A DNA stretch of 64,000 nt from Brumimicrobium oceani (GCF_003143775.1 NZ_QFRJ01000006.1:1-64000); one strand, 5' to 3'; positions 44,352-55,925 are shown, numbered from the stretch's first letter. Numbers and translations: made by a program. The notes: generated by a model from the letters alone, not told the origin.

Positions 44352-46355
44352 TTAGTAAGCTAATAGCTCTTTTAACACTGTTTCAAAACGAGCATTCGCT
44401 AGGAAGTTTTTCTCTAAATCTGCATCAAATGGAATGGGTGTATTTAAAGAGGCTACTCTGCGAACTGGTGCATCTAAATACTCAAAACAAGCTTCGTTGA
44501 TTTGAGTTACAATCTCTGCTCCTATTCCACCGATTTCAACATCTTCATGTAAAACAATTACTTTTCCCGTCTTTTTAACCGATTCAATCACTGTTTCCAT
44601 ATCCAATGGCGCTAGAGTTCTTAAATCAATCAAATCTGCAGAAATCGAAGTGTCGTTTTCTAAAGTTTCCAAAGCCCAGTGAACTCCCAAGCCGTAAGTT
44701 ACAATCGTAACATCGTTCCCTTCTTTTAAAACAGCCGCTTTCCCGATTTCAGTTGTGTAGTAATCATCATAGATTTCCTCTTTCAAGCTGCGGTAAAGAA
44801 ATTTGTGTTCAAAGAATAAAACAGGATTTGGATCTTCAATAGCTGCTGCCAATAATCCTTTTGCATCTCCTGGGAATGCCGGATAAACAATTTTTAATCC
44901 TGGTGTATGGAAAAACCAAGCTTCTGTACTTTGTGAATGGAAAGGCCCTGCAGCTACTCCAGCACCCGTAGGCATTCTGACTACCACATCAGCATTTTGT
45001 CCCCAACGCCAATGTAATTTCGCTAAATTATTCACGATTTGGTTAAACCCAACCGTTACGAAATCAGAGAATTGCATTTCTACCATTGCTTTCATTCCAG
45101 CGATAGACAAACCAAGTCCTGCTCCTATAATTGCAGATTCACACAAAGGTGTGTTTCGCACTCTGTCTTTTCCGAATTGTTCAACAAATCCTTCTGTAAC
45201 TTTAAAAACACCGCCATAATCGCCAATGTCTTGTCCCATCAAAACCAATTCTGGATAGCGTTCCATGGATTGTCTCAAACCGTCAGAAACAGCATCAACC
45301 AATCGTTTTTCGCTTTTATTTTGTGATTCAGGTGCCACAACCACTTGATTGTGCTCCTTGAATAAATCTTTAATTTCTATTTCCGTATCTGGAACAATTT
45401 TAGGCTCTGCTCCTGCTACATCTAATCCATTTTGAATTTCAGCTTTGATTTCTTTAGAAAACTTAGCAATCATTTCATCTGTCAGCAAGCCTTCTTCTTT
45501 AAGGAAAAGCTCGTAATTTACAACAGGATCTTTCTTATTCCATTCATCTTGAATCCCTTCTGGATAATATTTGGTTCCAGAAGCTTCTTCGTGTCCACGC
45601 ATTCTAAAAGTCAAACATTCCAATAAAAATGGTCTTGGACGTTCACGAATAGATTCAGCGATTTGTTGAACAGAAGTAATCACTTCCAAAATGTTGTTTC
45701 CATCAATCTGGTAAGCATCCATTCCATATCCAATTCCTTTGTCTATAAATTGTTTGAATCTGAATTGCTCATTACTTGGCGTTGACAACCCCCATTCGTT
45801 GTTTTCGATTGTGAAAATTGTTGGTAATTGCCAAACTGCGGCAACGTTCAACGCTTCATGAAAATCTCCTTCACTTGCTCCACCATCTCCAGAAAAAACC
45901 AATGTCGCTTTTTTCTCGTTCTTCAATAAAGAAGAGAGCGCTATTCCATCGGCAATTCCCAACTGTGGACCTAGGTGAGAAATCATTCCCACGATATTAT
46001 AATCCATTGTTCCAAAGTGGAAAGAACGGTCACGACCTTTTGTAAAACCTGTCATTTTTCCTTGAAATTGAGCAAAAAGTCTTTCCAAAGGAATATCACG
46101 TGTTGTGAAAACTCCAAGATTTCTGTGCATAGGAAGAATGACTTCATCTTTTTCCATTGCGAGGGTTGTCCCGACACTAATGGCCTCTTGTCCCCAACCA
46201 GAAAACCACTTGGAAATCTTTCCTTGACGCAGAAGAATCAGCATCTTCTCTTCAATTAGGCGGGGCTTAAGTATGCGTTTGTATATATCAACAAGTTCGC
46301 TGTCTGAGAACTTTGAACGGTCGTAATCTATGTGTCGTTGCGTTAACGTTTCCAT
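44352..46355 (-). CDS. 2-oxoacid dehydrogenase E1, fused alpha and beta subunits (branched-chain type)
   Basis: A 667-residue thiamine-diphosphate enzyme that decarboxylates branched-chain 2-oxoacids (or a related 2-oxoacid) and passes the acyl group to E2. The alpha part (about 1-320) has the ThDP motif starting GDGGASEGDF and ending ENN (156-186), and the phosphorylation-loop-like MRGHEEASGTKYY. The beta part (about 355-667) has LVLMGQDIGDYGGVF, NTPLCESAIIGAGLGLS and PTGAGVAAGPFHSQSTEAWFFHTPGLKIVYP. Such alpha-beta fusions are usual in Bacteroidota. E2 and E3 are not in the window. -7 box at 46387-46394. Confidence 0.9.
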   Translation of the reverse strand: METLTQRHIDYDRSKFSDSELVDIYKRILKPRLIEEKMLILLRQGKISKWFSGWGQEAISVGTTLAMEKDEVILPMHRNLGVFTTRDIPLERLFAQFQGKMTGFTKGRDRSFHFGTMDYNIVGMISHLGPQLGIADGIALSSLLKNEKKATLVFSGDGGASEGDFHEALNVAAVWQLPTIFTIENNEWGLSTPSNEQFRFKQFIDKGIGYGMDAYQIDGNNILEVITSVQQIAESIRERPRPFLLECLTFRMRGHEEASGTKYYPEGIQDEWNKKDPVVNYELFLKEEGLLTDEMIAKFSKEIKAEIQNGLDVAGAEPKIVPDTEIEIKDLFKEHNQVVVAPESQNKSEKRLVDAVSDGLRQSMERYPELVLMGQDIGDYGGVFKVTEGFVEQFGKDRVRNTPLCESAIIGAGLGLSIAGMKAMVEMQFSDFVTVGFNQIVNNLAKLHWRWGQNADVVVRMPTGAGVAAGPFHSQSTEAWFFHTPGLKIVYPAFPGDAKGLLAAAIEDPNPVLFFEHKFLYRSLKEEIYDDYYTTEIGKAAVLKEGNDVTIVTYGLGVHWALETLENDTSISADLIDLRTLAPLDMETVIESVKKTGKVIVLHEDVEIGGIGAEIVTQINEACFEYLDAPVRRVASLNTPIPFDADLEKNFLANARFETVLKELLAY

Positions 46356-46386
46356 GGTATGAATTTAACTTCTAAAAATTGATGAA

Positions 46387-46394
46387 CAAACATA
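46387..46394 (-). promoter_or_regulatory. -7 promoter box of the E1 operon
   Basis: On the minus strand this reads TATGTTTG, a full TAnnTTTG match about 30 bases before the E1 start codon. Confidence 0.55.
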
Positions 46395-46450
46395 AGAACA
46401 ATATGGGAGTTATGGAGATGGAAAGGGATAAAAAAATGAGGAACATGAAA

Positions 46451-46845
46451 GAATGAGACGGAGATTTTACAGAGGAGTGAAAAGAGTTGAGTAGGGAGCG
46501 CCTACGGCAATTATTAATTTCGCGGAGATAAAAGGGAGGTTTTTCACGGAGATTCATGGGGAAAAAAGAAGGGTTTTGGGAGAATTACGCGGAGATTCGC
46601 AAAGGTACAGAGATGCGCAGGAGGTGCAGAGATTTGCAGAGGAGAAAAAAGGAAGAGAAGGAAAAACAGAGGGGAATGAGGTGGAATGACGCAGAGAATT
46701 TACAGAGGAGTAAAAAGAGTTGAGTAGGGAGCGCCTGCGGCACTTATTAATTTCACGGAGATAAAAGGGAGGTTTTTCACGGAGATTCATGGGGAAGAAA
46801 AGAAGAATTTTGGGAGAATTACGCGGAGATTCGCAAAGGTGCAAA
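46451..46845. repeat. Direct repeat of about 155 bp, two copies 233 bp apart
   Basis: Copy 1 (about 46455-46608) and copy 2 (about 46688-46842) share TTACAGAGGAGT, GAGTTGAGTAGGGAGCGCCT, AGATAAAAGGGAGG, TTTTTCACGGAGATTCATGG and ACGCGGAGATTCGCAAAGGT with few differences. Internally it is built from the short phrase CGGAGATT. Frames of 61 and 96 codons here are read through the repeat and are not genes. Confidence 0.8.
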
Positions 46846-47092
46846 GATTCGCAGAGAAGAAAATGAATAAAGAGTGAAATATGCAGGAATTTTGAGATTT
46901 TTCATTTAACCCTTTTTATAACACCAAAATCCGTGAAAATCCGCGTTTGAAAATCCGTGTCATCCGCGTGCCAATACAGCGAAAAATTCAGTTTTTCATC
47001 TCTACTCCGGAGTTTTCTCCTTACTTTCTCTGCCACTGCGAGATTTCTCTCTTGGTTGTATAAAACCTATTCTCCCCCTTAAAAGCAGCATT

Positions 47093-49024
47093 CTAAACTT
47101 TCTTTCCCACAAAATGGACCACCAAAAACAAAATAGCTATCCCAACGGCGAAGGCAATCAAACTTGGTACTCCAAAAGCTGTAGGGATTACACCAATAAA
47201 TAAAGCCACAGAACCTACGGTTAAGGCATAGGGCATCTGAGTTCTCACGTGCTGAATATGGTCACATGAAGTAGCTAAACTACTCAAAATGGTAGTATCA
47301 GAAATCGGTGAGCAATGATCGCCAAGCACAGAACCAGCCAACACCGATGCAATTGTATTGTACATAATTGCCATTTCAGAGAAATTTGGATCTCCCGCTG
47401 CAACTGCAAAGGATAATGGAATCACAAGTGGGTACATTAACGCCATTGTGCTCCAAGAAGAACCGGTTGAAAAGGCGATAAATGCAGACAATACGAATGT
47501 TAATGCAGGAATAACCCAAACATGTGAAAAGTCAGAACCAAAGAATGCTTTGAGGTATTCGGCAGTACTCAAACTTTCTGTAACTCCAGCCAATGACCAC
47601 GCCAAAATTAGAATCACCACTGCTGGCATCATGGTGTTTATTCCAACCAGCATGGCGTCCATCGATTCTTTTAAAGTCATAATTCTTTGAGAAACAGTCA
47701 TGATGATTGCCGCTGCTAATCCAGCCATAGACGACCAAAGTAGCGCCACATAAGAATCTGCATTTCCAATCACGATTCCTAACTTTCTAAAGAATCCAAC
47801 CGCCTCTCCTCCTTCTGTTCCAATCGCTGCCCAAGTTCCATTGCTTAAATCTATTCCTTGAGCCAATAATTCAGTATTTGAAGCAGAAATTCCTGTCACC
47901 AACAGACCTAAGAAAGTCCCAGAAATCACAATAAATACAGGGATTATCGCATTGTAGGCTTTAATTTTAGCGTTTTTCACAGGATTAAATTCCTCCAATT
48001 CACGATTTGTAACCGTATCTGCTGTAATTCCATCTTTTAACGTTTTGATTTCAGCTTTATACATTGGACCGAAATCTCTTTGTTTATAAAGCATGAAAAA
48101 CACAAAAAACAAAGTGAAAACAGGATAAAAAGAATAAGCCAAAGAGTTGATGAAAATTCCGTAAGCACTTTCAGAAATTACTACACCTTGCTGTATTTCA
48201 ATTTTCGAAATTCCATCACTAATGTAAGTCAATTCCGCACCTATCCAAGTGGTAATAAATGCAACCGCAGCAATTGGAGCGGCTGTAGAATCAACAATAT
48301 AGGCTAACTTTTCTCTTGAAATTTTTAATTTGTCTGTAATTGGTCGCATGGTATTTCCCACTACCAAAGTATTTGCATAATCATCAAAAAAGATGGCTAG
48401 ACCTAAGAAGTAGGCCGTTAACATTCCCGATTTTCTATTGGTGGCGTATTTTATTAATCGGTTCACAACTCCTTGCATTCCGCCATTCTTGGAAATTATA
48501 GCGACGATGGAACCAATAATTACAGAAAACAAAATCACCGAAGCATGACCAGAATCGAGTAATGCATTTAAAATATAATGATCTAAAACCGTGAAAAACG
48601 CAGCAAAAATCCCAGTAAATCCCCCGCCGTAAAACCCAATTGTAGCTGCACCAATAAAAATCCCAATAAAAAGTGACGAAAGAACTTCTTTGAATATCAA
48701 CGCAAGAACTATGGCAACCAAAGGAGGTAACAAGGATAGCCATCCAGGAATTACTAATGGCTTCTCATATTCTATGGTTGGATTACTAAATTTAATAATG
48801 TCATTTTCCAATTTTACATTCATCACATAACTGTCTCCTGCTTGATGTAATTCCAGTGTATCTTTGTTCAAAATTAAATATTCCAGCTCTACATCCGACT
48901 GAACCTGAACGTCTGTGGGTACATTCTTCAAAACTACCTCTGGAAAAATTACGTTTTGGCTAAACCCGGTTTGTCCGGTGCAAAAAAGTGTGATAAAAAG
49001 AAATATTAAAACCTTTCTAAGCAT
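47093..49024 (-). CDS. NhaC-family Na+/H+ antiporter with secreted N-terminal domain
   Basis: A 643-residue membrane protein. The C-terminal 530 residues have about twelve membrane segments with NhaC-family stretches: LGLAIFFDDYANTLVVGNTMRPITD, AFSTGSSWSTMALMYPLVIPL and SVLGDHCSPISDTTILSSLATSCDH. Unusually, a cleavable signal peptide (after GFSQ) and a soluble domain of about 70 residues of beta type (residues 24-88) precede the first membrane segment, so this domain lies in the periplasm. It exchanges Na+ for H+ or carries organic solutes; the ion cannot be read from sequence. A near-consensus -7 box TATATTCG is at 49047-49054 on the minus strand. Confidence 0.87.
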   Translation of the reverse strand: MLRKVLIFLFITLFCTGQTGFSQNVIFPEVVLKNVPTDVQVQSDVELEYLILNKDTLELHQAGDSYVMNVKLENDIIKFSNPTIEYEKPLVIPGWLSLLPPLVAIVLALIFKEVLSSLFIGIFIGAATIGFYGGGFTGIFAAFFTVLDHYILNALLDSGHASVILFSVIIGSIVAIISKNGGMQGVVNRLIKYATNRKSGMLTAYFLGLAIFFDDYANTLVVGNTMRPITDKLKISREKLAYIVDSTAAPIAAVAFITTWIGAELTYISDGISKIEIQQGVVISESAYGIFINSLAYSFYPVFTLFFVFFMLYKQRDFGPMYKAEIKTLKDGITADTVTNRELEEFNPVKNAKIKAYNAIIPVFIVISGTFLGLLVTGISASNTELLAQGIDLSNGTWAAIGTEGGEAVGFFRKLGIVIGNADSYVALLWSSMAGLAAAIIMTVSQRIMTLKESMDAMLVGINTMMPAVVILILAWSLAGVTESLSTAEYLKAFFGSDFSHVWVIPALTFVLSAFIAFSTGSSWSTMALMYPLVIPLSFAVAAGDPNFSEMAIMYNTIASVLAGSVLGDHCSPISDTTILSSLATSCDHIQHVRTQMPYALTVGSVALFIGVIPTAFGVPSLIAFAVGIAILFLVVHFVGKKV

Positions 49025-49105
49025 GTGTTTTTATGAATTTAGTCACCGAATATAAGAATAATGACAGTTTAACAGATTTTATCATCAGAAAAATGCCAAA
49101 AAATC

Positions 49106-49134
49106 TTGATACTTTTTAATTATTAGTACATTTG
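49106..49134 (+). promoter_or_regulatory. Promoter of guaB
   Basis: TTG at 49106-49108 and TACATTTG at 49127-49134 match the -33/-7 consensus with an 18-base spacer, giving a leader of about 25 bases. Confidence 0.7.
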
Positions 49135-49158
49135 TGCGAATTTATTTACAAAAAATAG

Positions 49159-50637
<1,479 letters not shown>

Positions 50638-50730
50638 TTCCTAAACACAATAAATTCTGAAGTTTGGGGTTTAACATCTGATTAGATTATTATTTTCGTA
50701 ACCGTTTAAAAAATAAAAGTATTTAGTATT

Positions 50731-52698
50731 ATGTGTTTGAATAAATTTTTATTGTTAGTTACTGCTCTTTTTGCATTCACCATTTCTGGATGGAGTCAAA
50801 AAGGTGGAGATGAAGTTATAATGAAGGTAAATGACGAGGAAGTTACTAAAAGTGAATTTCTCCAGGTTTATTTGAAGAATAATGACAATCCAAAATATGA
50901 CAAGGAAAGCTTGGATGAATACATGGAACTTTACAAAAAGTTTAAGCTAAAAGTCGCAGAGGCGGAAGCACTTGGTTACGACACAATTCCTTCATTAAAA
51001 AAGGAATTGCAAGGATACAAAGAACAATTGGCACTTCCTTACTTAGTAGATTCTAGTAAAACTAAGGAATTACTAGAGGAGGCTTATGACCGAATGAAGC
51101 ATGAAATAAGAGCTTCTCACATTCTAATTACCGTAAAGCCTGACGCTTCACCATCCGACACTCTTTTAGCCTATAACAAAGCTTTAGCACTAAAAAAACG
51201 CATCGATTCTGGTGAGGACTTCGGAACTGTAGCTAGCGGAAAAGATGGTTCGCAAGATCCTTCTGCAAAAATGAATAAAGGAGATTTAGGTTATTTCACG
51301 GCTTTCCAAATGGTCTATCCTTTCGAAAGTGCCGCATATAAATTAGAAGTTGGAGAAGTTTCAATGCCTATAAGATCTAGCTTTGGATACCACATCATTA
51401 AATTAGCCGACAAAAGAAAAGCGCGCGGTACAATTACAGCGGCACACATCATGGTTGCGCTGAATAAAGATGCAGATCGCTCTGAAATCACGAAAGCGGA
51501 GAAAAAAATTGGTGAAATCTATCAAGAATTGCAAGATGGCGAGTCGTTTGAAAAGTTAGCCAGACTCTATTCAGACGACCAAGGATCAAAAGCAAAAGGT
51601 GGGCAGCTTCCTCCATTTGGATCTGGTACAAACCAAAGAATGGTAACAGAATTTGAAGATGCTGCTTTTGCTTTACAAAACAATGGCGACTACTCTAAAC
51701 CTTTCAAAACGGACTATGGTTTTCACATCGTAAAAAGAATTGAATACAAAGCCCTAGGGTCTTTTGATGATTTAAAAACTCAATTACAGCAAAAGCTGAA
51801 CAGAGGCGATAGAGCAAATCAATCAGAAAAAGCATTCATCGCTAAGTTGAAAGAGGAAAATGATTTTAAAGATAAAGGAGCTAAAAGACTGCCTTGGTTC
51901 TATGAAAACATCGACAGTGCAGTATTCAAGAAAAACTGGGAATCTCCTCGCTTGAAGAAAAATAAATGGATGTTCAAATACAACAACAGAAAATATGACA
52001 TGATAGGCTTCATGAACTATATTGCAGAAAGCAAAAAAGGGAAGCAAATGCCAGTGCGCAATTTTATCGATGAAAAGTACACTGAGTGGCAAGATGCTGA
52101 AATCATGAAGGATGAAAAAAATCGTTTGGTCATTAAATATCCGGCATACAAAGCATTGTTGCAAGAATACCATGATGGTGTTTTGTTGTACGAAATTATG
52201 AAAGACCAAGTTTGGGACAAAGCAATAAAAGACACCGTAGGATTGCAAGAATTCTTTGAAGCCAATCTAGACAAATACCAATGGCCAAACAGAACGCACG
52301 CGGTAATCTACTCTTCAAGTAAAAAACAAATGCTAATGGAGGCAAAACTTTTAAACGATTTGGATACTTTGACTATGTATGACATCTTAAACAAAGTAAA
52401 TTCAGATTCACAGTTAAATCTAGAAGCTGAAACTGGTAAATACATAGCTTCCGAAAAAGAATTAATTGCCAACAAGGAATTGAAACTTGGAGCAAATGAA
52501 ATTTTCAAAGAAGGAGATAAATACTATTTAGTCGTTGTAGAAGAAAAACTACCTGCTGGCCCAAAATCATTAAGAGAAGCAAGAGGTGCCGTAATTCAGG
52601 CTTACCAAGAACATTTAGAAAACAAATGGTTGAACGAATTGCGTGGTAAACACACAATTACAGTGAACAAAGAAGCATTATACACTATTGGTGAGTAA
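50731..52698 (+). CDS. Periplasmic peptidyl-prolyl isomerase with two parvulin domains
   Basis: A 655-residue exported protein (signal ending SGWSQ). An N-terminal SurA-like chaperone segment precedes two parvulin domains: RASHILITVKPDASPSDT to SSFGYHIIKLADKR, and TAAHIMVALNKDADRSE to TDYGFHIVKRIEYK. A long C-terminal region (about 370-655) without recognised domain follows. It should assist folding of outer-membrane and secreted proteins. First of three SurA-like genes; the second gene overlaps its stop codon. Homologous triplets are common in Bacteroidota. Confidence 0.9.
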   Translation: MCLNKFLLLVTALFAFTISGWSQKGGDEVIMKVNDEEVTKSEFLQVYLKNNDNPKYDKESLDEYMELYKKFKLKVAEAEALGYDTIPSLKKELQGYKEQLALPYLVDSSKTKELLEEAYDRMKHEIRASHILITVKPDASPSDTLLAYNKALALKKRIDSGEDFGTVASGKDGSQDPSAKMNKGDLGYFTAFQMVYPFESAAYKLEVGEVSMPIRSSFGYHIIKLADKRKARGTITAAHIMVALNKDADRSEITKAEKKIGEIYQELQDGESFEKLARLYSDDQGSKAKGGQLPPFGSGTNQRMVTEFEDAAFALQNNGDYSKPFKTDYGFHIVKRIEYKALGSFDDLKTQLQQKLNRGDRANQSEKAFIAKLKEENDFKDKGAKRLPWFYENIDSAVFKKNWESPRLKKNKWMFKYNNRKYDMIGFMNYIAESKKGKQMPVRNFIDEKYTEWQDAEIMKDEKNRLVIKYPAYKALLQEYHDGVLLYEIMKDQVWDKAIKDTVGLQEFFEANLDKYQWPNRTHAVIYSSSKKQMLMEAKLLNDLDTLTMYDILNKVNSDSQLNLEAETGKYIASEKELIANKELKLGANEIFKEGDKYYLVVVEEKLPAGPKSLREARGAVIQAYQEHLENKWLNELRGKHTITVNKEALYTIGE

Positions 52699-53548
52699 GC
52701 CAAAAACATATCATTTTGAGAAGGTTGTTCTTTGGAGCAGCCTTCTTCTGTTTTTATTTTCCTGTTCTGAAAATGGAGATGCAAAGATCTGTAAGGTCGG
52801 CAATCACATATTATACGAGACGGAACTAAACAATAGAATTGATTACTTAAATGATGAACTTTCCTACGAGCAAGCCAAGGAAAAAGTCATTGAAGAATGG
52901 ATGAATCAGCAGCAAGTTGCATTAGAAATAAAAGAAGTTTCCCCAAAAGTTAAAACAGCAAACGAAATCAGAATTCAAGATGAACTCATGCAATTGAACC
53001 TTTTTGAATTGGAAAACACCTTTATCACCAAGAACTTAGACTCCACAATTAGCGACAGTGAAATCCAGGCATATTACGATTCACATCGAGAAAATTATAA
53101 AGCAGAATCGTATATTGTAAGAGCGCTTTACATCAAAATCCCGGACACCTTAGCTTCTGCCCTCAACATTGATGAGCACTTCTTGTTAAAGAATGATAAA
53201 GACCTGAAGGAAGTTAAAAAAATTGCAAATCTTTACGCCACTAATTTCTATTTTGAAGAGGAAAGATGGATATACTTTGATGATTTAGTTCGAGAAATAA
53301 GTATTTCAGCAAACAAAAAAGAAGAGTTAGTGCGCAACCGTGGAAAAGCAATTTTTAAAGAAAACGGAGAGACACATTATATAAATGTACTCGATTTTAG
53401 AACAAAATCTATATCTTCACCGATGGAGATTGAAAGGGCAGGTATCCGCAGGCATATCCTAAAAAGAAGGGTGAATAATTTACGAAACAAAGCAAAAGAA
53501 ACAATATTAGAAAATGTTAAAGAAAAGTATCCTATCACTTATTATTAG
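52691..53548 (+). CDS. SurA-like lipoprotein lacking a parvulin domain
   Basis: About 285 residues from the GTG at 52691, which overlaps the stop codon of the upstream isomerase. A lipoprotein signal (LFLFSC) is followed by an N-terminal helical SurA-like domain (ELNNRIDYLNDELSYEQAKEKVIEEWMNQQQVALE) and a second half with IQAYYDSHRENYKAES, the usual entry to a parvulin domain. The signature xxHIL..G.GxH is absent, so it is probably a chaperone without isomerase activity. Its end overlaps the next gene by 35 bases. Confidence 0.83.
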   Translation: MSKPKTYHFEKVVLWSSLLLFLFSCSENGDAKICKVGNHILYETELNNRIDYLNDELSYEQAKEKVIEEWMNQQQVALEIKEVSPKVKTANEIRIQDELMQLNLFELENTFITKNLDSTISDSEIQAYYDSHRENYKAESYIVRALYIKIPDTLASALNIDEHFLLKNDKDLKEVKKIANLYATNFYFEEERWIYFDDLVREISISANKKEELVRNRGKAIFKENGETHYINVLDFRTKSISSPMEIERAGIRRHILKRRVNNLRNKAKETILENVKEKYPITYY

Positions 53549-54887
53549 TATTGGTTTTACCTTCATTGGAAACTCACAAATCATCTCTAATAGTAATTCA
53601 TCAGAAAAAGTAATTGATGAAATAGTTGCACAAGTGGGCGACAATCCAATCTTACTTTCCGATGTTGAAGCACAACGCATTCAACTGAAGAGCGAAGGTC
53701 GTGAAGTTAACGAGCAAACCAACTGTTTACTGCTAGAAGAGTTGCTATATCAAAACCTCCTATTGAATCAAGCGAAAATTGATAGTATTGAAATGTCTGA
53801 CGGACAGGTGAATGCAGAAATGGAAAATCGTTTGCGAACGCTAGAGCAGCAGATAGGTAGCCGTGAAAAGCTGGAGCAATTTTATGGTAAAACCTATACT
53901 CAAATTAAGGAAGAGTTTCGTGAAATCATTCGAGACAGATTACTTTCGCAAGAAATGGAACGTCAAATAGTTTCAGATCTTGAGGTGAGTCCAAACGAGG
54001 TAAAATCATTCTTTAATTCTATACCTGAGGACAGTCTTCCATACATCAATGAAAAAATTTCTATTCAACAAATTGTTATTTACCCAAAAATCACGCAGGA
54101 AAGTAGAAATGCTGTAATTGAAAAACTCAACGCTTGGAAAGAAGACTTCAAAGCAGGCAACCGCTCATTTTCCGCAGTTGCAACAATTCACTCTGAAGAC
54201 CAAGGAAGTGCAAAAGAAGGTGGAAGAATTGAAGCTACTCGAGGAATGATGGTTAAACCTTTTGAGGCAGCCGCGTTCTCTCTTGAGGTGGGTGAGGTAT
54301 CTGATGTTGTAGAAACGCAATATGGCTATCATATTATTGAATTAATTTCACGAAAAGGAGACGATTATACAGTTAGACATATATTATTATCGCCAGAAGT
54401 TGGGCGAAAAGAGTTAAGAGATGCAGCAACATTAATGGATGAATGTCATACCCGATTAAAAAGAAATGAAATTACTTGGGCACAAGCAGTAAAAGAATAT
54501 TCTGAAGATGACGACACCCGCCAAAATATGGGAAATTTGTCTAACCCCTATAGTGGAGAGCAATATTGGGACGTAGCAAACATCAACCAAATTGACCCTC
54601 AGATTTTCGGATTAGTCAATGGTTTAGAAACTGGTGAAATATCAAGTCCAGGTTTGTACACCGATATGCGATCGCGCAAAGAAGGAGTTCGTGTGGTACG
54701 AATAAACGACAGAACAGAGCCCCATACGGCAAATTTAAAAGAGGATTACAACTTCATTAAAAAGGCGGCCAAAAACAATAAAAAAGAAGAAATAATAAAG
54801 GATTGGGTAGAAAGCAAAGTTGGAAAAACCTACGTGCGTTTTGATGAAAAATATGCACCTTGTGAATTCCGCTATTCTTGGAAATAA
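53514..54887 (+). CDS. SurA-like peptidyl-prolyl isomerase
   Basis: A 457-residue periplasmic chaperone (signal ending GNSQ). A SurA N-terminal domain (VIDEIVAQVGDNPILLSDVEAQ, the SurA entry motif) is followed by a first parvulin domain (QQIVIYPKITQESRNAVIEKLNAW to TQYGYHIIELISRKGD) and a second, poorer one (VRHILLSPEVGRKEL to GVRVVRINDRTEPH). It probably carries unfolded OMPs to the BAM complex. The start overlaps the upstream lipoprotein gene by 35 bases. 21 bases before moxR. Confidence 0.9.
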   Translation: MLKKSILSLIISIGFTFIGNSQIISNSNSSEKVIDEIVAQVGDNPILLSDVEAQRIQLKSEGREVNEQTNCLLLEELLYQNLLLNQAKIDSIEMSDGQVNAEMENRLRTLEQQIGSREKLEQFYGKTYTQIKEEFREIIRDRLLSQEMERQIVSDLEVSPNEVKSFFNSIPEDSLPYINEKISIQQIVIYPKITQESRNAVIEKLNAWKEDFKAGNRSFSAVATIHSEDQGSAKEGGRIEATRGMMVKPFEAAAFSLEVGEVSDVVETQYGYHIIELISRKGDDYTVRHILLSPEVGRKELRDAATLMDECHTRLKRNEITWAQAVKEYSEDDDTRQNMGNLSNPYSGEQYWDVANINQIDPQIFGLVNGLETGEISSPGLYTDMRSRKEGVRVVRINDRTEPHTANLKEDYNFIKKAAKNNKKEEIIKDWVESKVGKTYVRFDEKYAPCEFRYSWK

Positions 54888-54908
54888 CCCCATAAAACAC
54901 TTATCACT

Positions 54909-55862
54909 ATGTCAAATGTAAAAGAGCTAGACCAACTTGTTGCAAAATACAAGGTCCTCAAAAAAGAAATTCATAAAGTAATTGTTGGTCAAGAGGAAGT
55001 TGTTGACCAAGTACTCATTTCTATGTTTTCTCGTGGTCACTGCCTTTTGGTTGGAGTGCCTGGCTTGGCTAAAACATTATTGGTAAACACCATTGCACAG
55101 TCTTTAGGACTAAGCTTCAATAGGGTTCAGTTTACCCCAGATTTAATGCCATCTGACATCGTAGGTGCCGAAATTTTGAATGAAAACCGAAACTTTCAAT
55201 TTGTAAAAGGTCCTCTTTTTAATAATATCGTTTTGGCTGATGAGATCAATAGAACCCCACCAAAAACTCAATCTGCATTATTGGAAGCCATGCAGGAGCG
55301 CCACGTTACAGCAGCTGGAAAAACATACCCCTTGCCCAAACCATTTTTTGTTTTGGCAACCCAAAATCCAATTGAACAAGAAGGAACCTATCCTCTACCT
55401 GAGGCACAATTAGACCGTTTCATGTTTAACATCTGGGTAGATTACCCAACATTTGAAGAAGAAATGTCTATTGTAAGAGCTACCACCCAAGATACGGAGA
55501 TCAACATTCAACAAATTATGAGCAGCGAAGAAATAATGCGTTTACAAGCATTAATTCGTGAGATTCCTGTAGCTGAAAATGTATTGGAATATGCCGTAAA
55601 ATTAGTTGGCAAGACCAGAATAACAGATCCTAATGCTCCTCAATTAACCAAGGACTTTATTACTTGGGGTGCTGGTCCTCGGGCTTCACAATACTTAATC
55701 ATAGGAGCAAAATGTCACGCTGTACTGAAAGGAAAATATGCACCAGACATTGAAGATGTTCAAGCCGTAGCAAAGCCCATACTTCGTCACCGTTTGGTAC
55801 GCAACTATAAAGCTGAAGCAGAGGGTTATTCAATGGATAAAATTATAACTGAATTACTATAA
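54909..55862 (+). CDS. MoxR family AAA+ ATPase
   Basis: A 317-residue MoxR-type ATPase, thought to act as chaperone for assembly or metal insertion of partner proteins, often with von Willebrand-A proteins. Motifs: Walker A GVPGLAKT (Ala for Gly before Lys, normal in MoxR), Walker [54 protein letters not shown] and the C-terminal lid [11 protein letters not shown]. It is in the folding-factor operon, but no DUF58 or VWA partner gene follows within the window. The next gene is a receptor. Confidence 0.93.
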   Translation: MSNVKELDQLVAKYKVLKKEIHKVIVGQEEVVDQVLISMFSRGHCLLVGVPGLAKTLLVNTIAQSLGLSFNRVQFTPDLMPSDIVGAEILNENRNFQFVKGPLFNNIVLADEINRTPPKTQSALLEAMQERHVTAAGKTYPLPKPFFVLATQNPIEQEGTYPLPEAQLDRFMFNIWVDYPTFEEEMSIVRATTQDTEINIQQIMSSEEIMRLQALIREIPVAENVLEYAVKLVGKTRITDPNAPQLTKDFITWGAGPRASQYLIIGAKCHAVLKGKYAPDIEDVQAVAKPILRHRLVRNYKAEAEGYSMDKIITELL

Positions 55863-55925
55863 ATATTAAAGTAATTATACCATTTGCAATTTCAAAACGT
55901 TAATTGCACTAAACACGGTGATTTC

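Larger units (their letters stand above)
46356..47092. other. Repeat-filled intergenic region
   Basis: Besides the direct repeat, 46920-46985 has a cluster of ATCCGCG/ATCCGTG phrases like those at 40375-40479. No gene in 737 bases. Confidence 0.6.

Noticed and set aside
46372-46844. 61- and 96-codon minus-strand frames
   Set aside because: They are nearly the same sequence because they read through the 155-bp direct repeat; no gene-like features.
50686-50693. Promoter upstream of the first isomerase gene (TATTTTCG)
   Set aside because: It departs from TAnnTTTG at a conserved position and no -33 element is seen; left uncalled.
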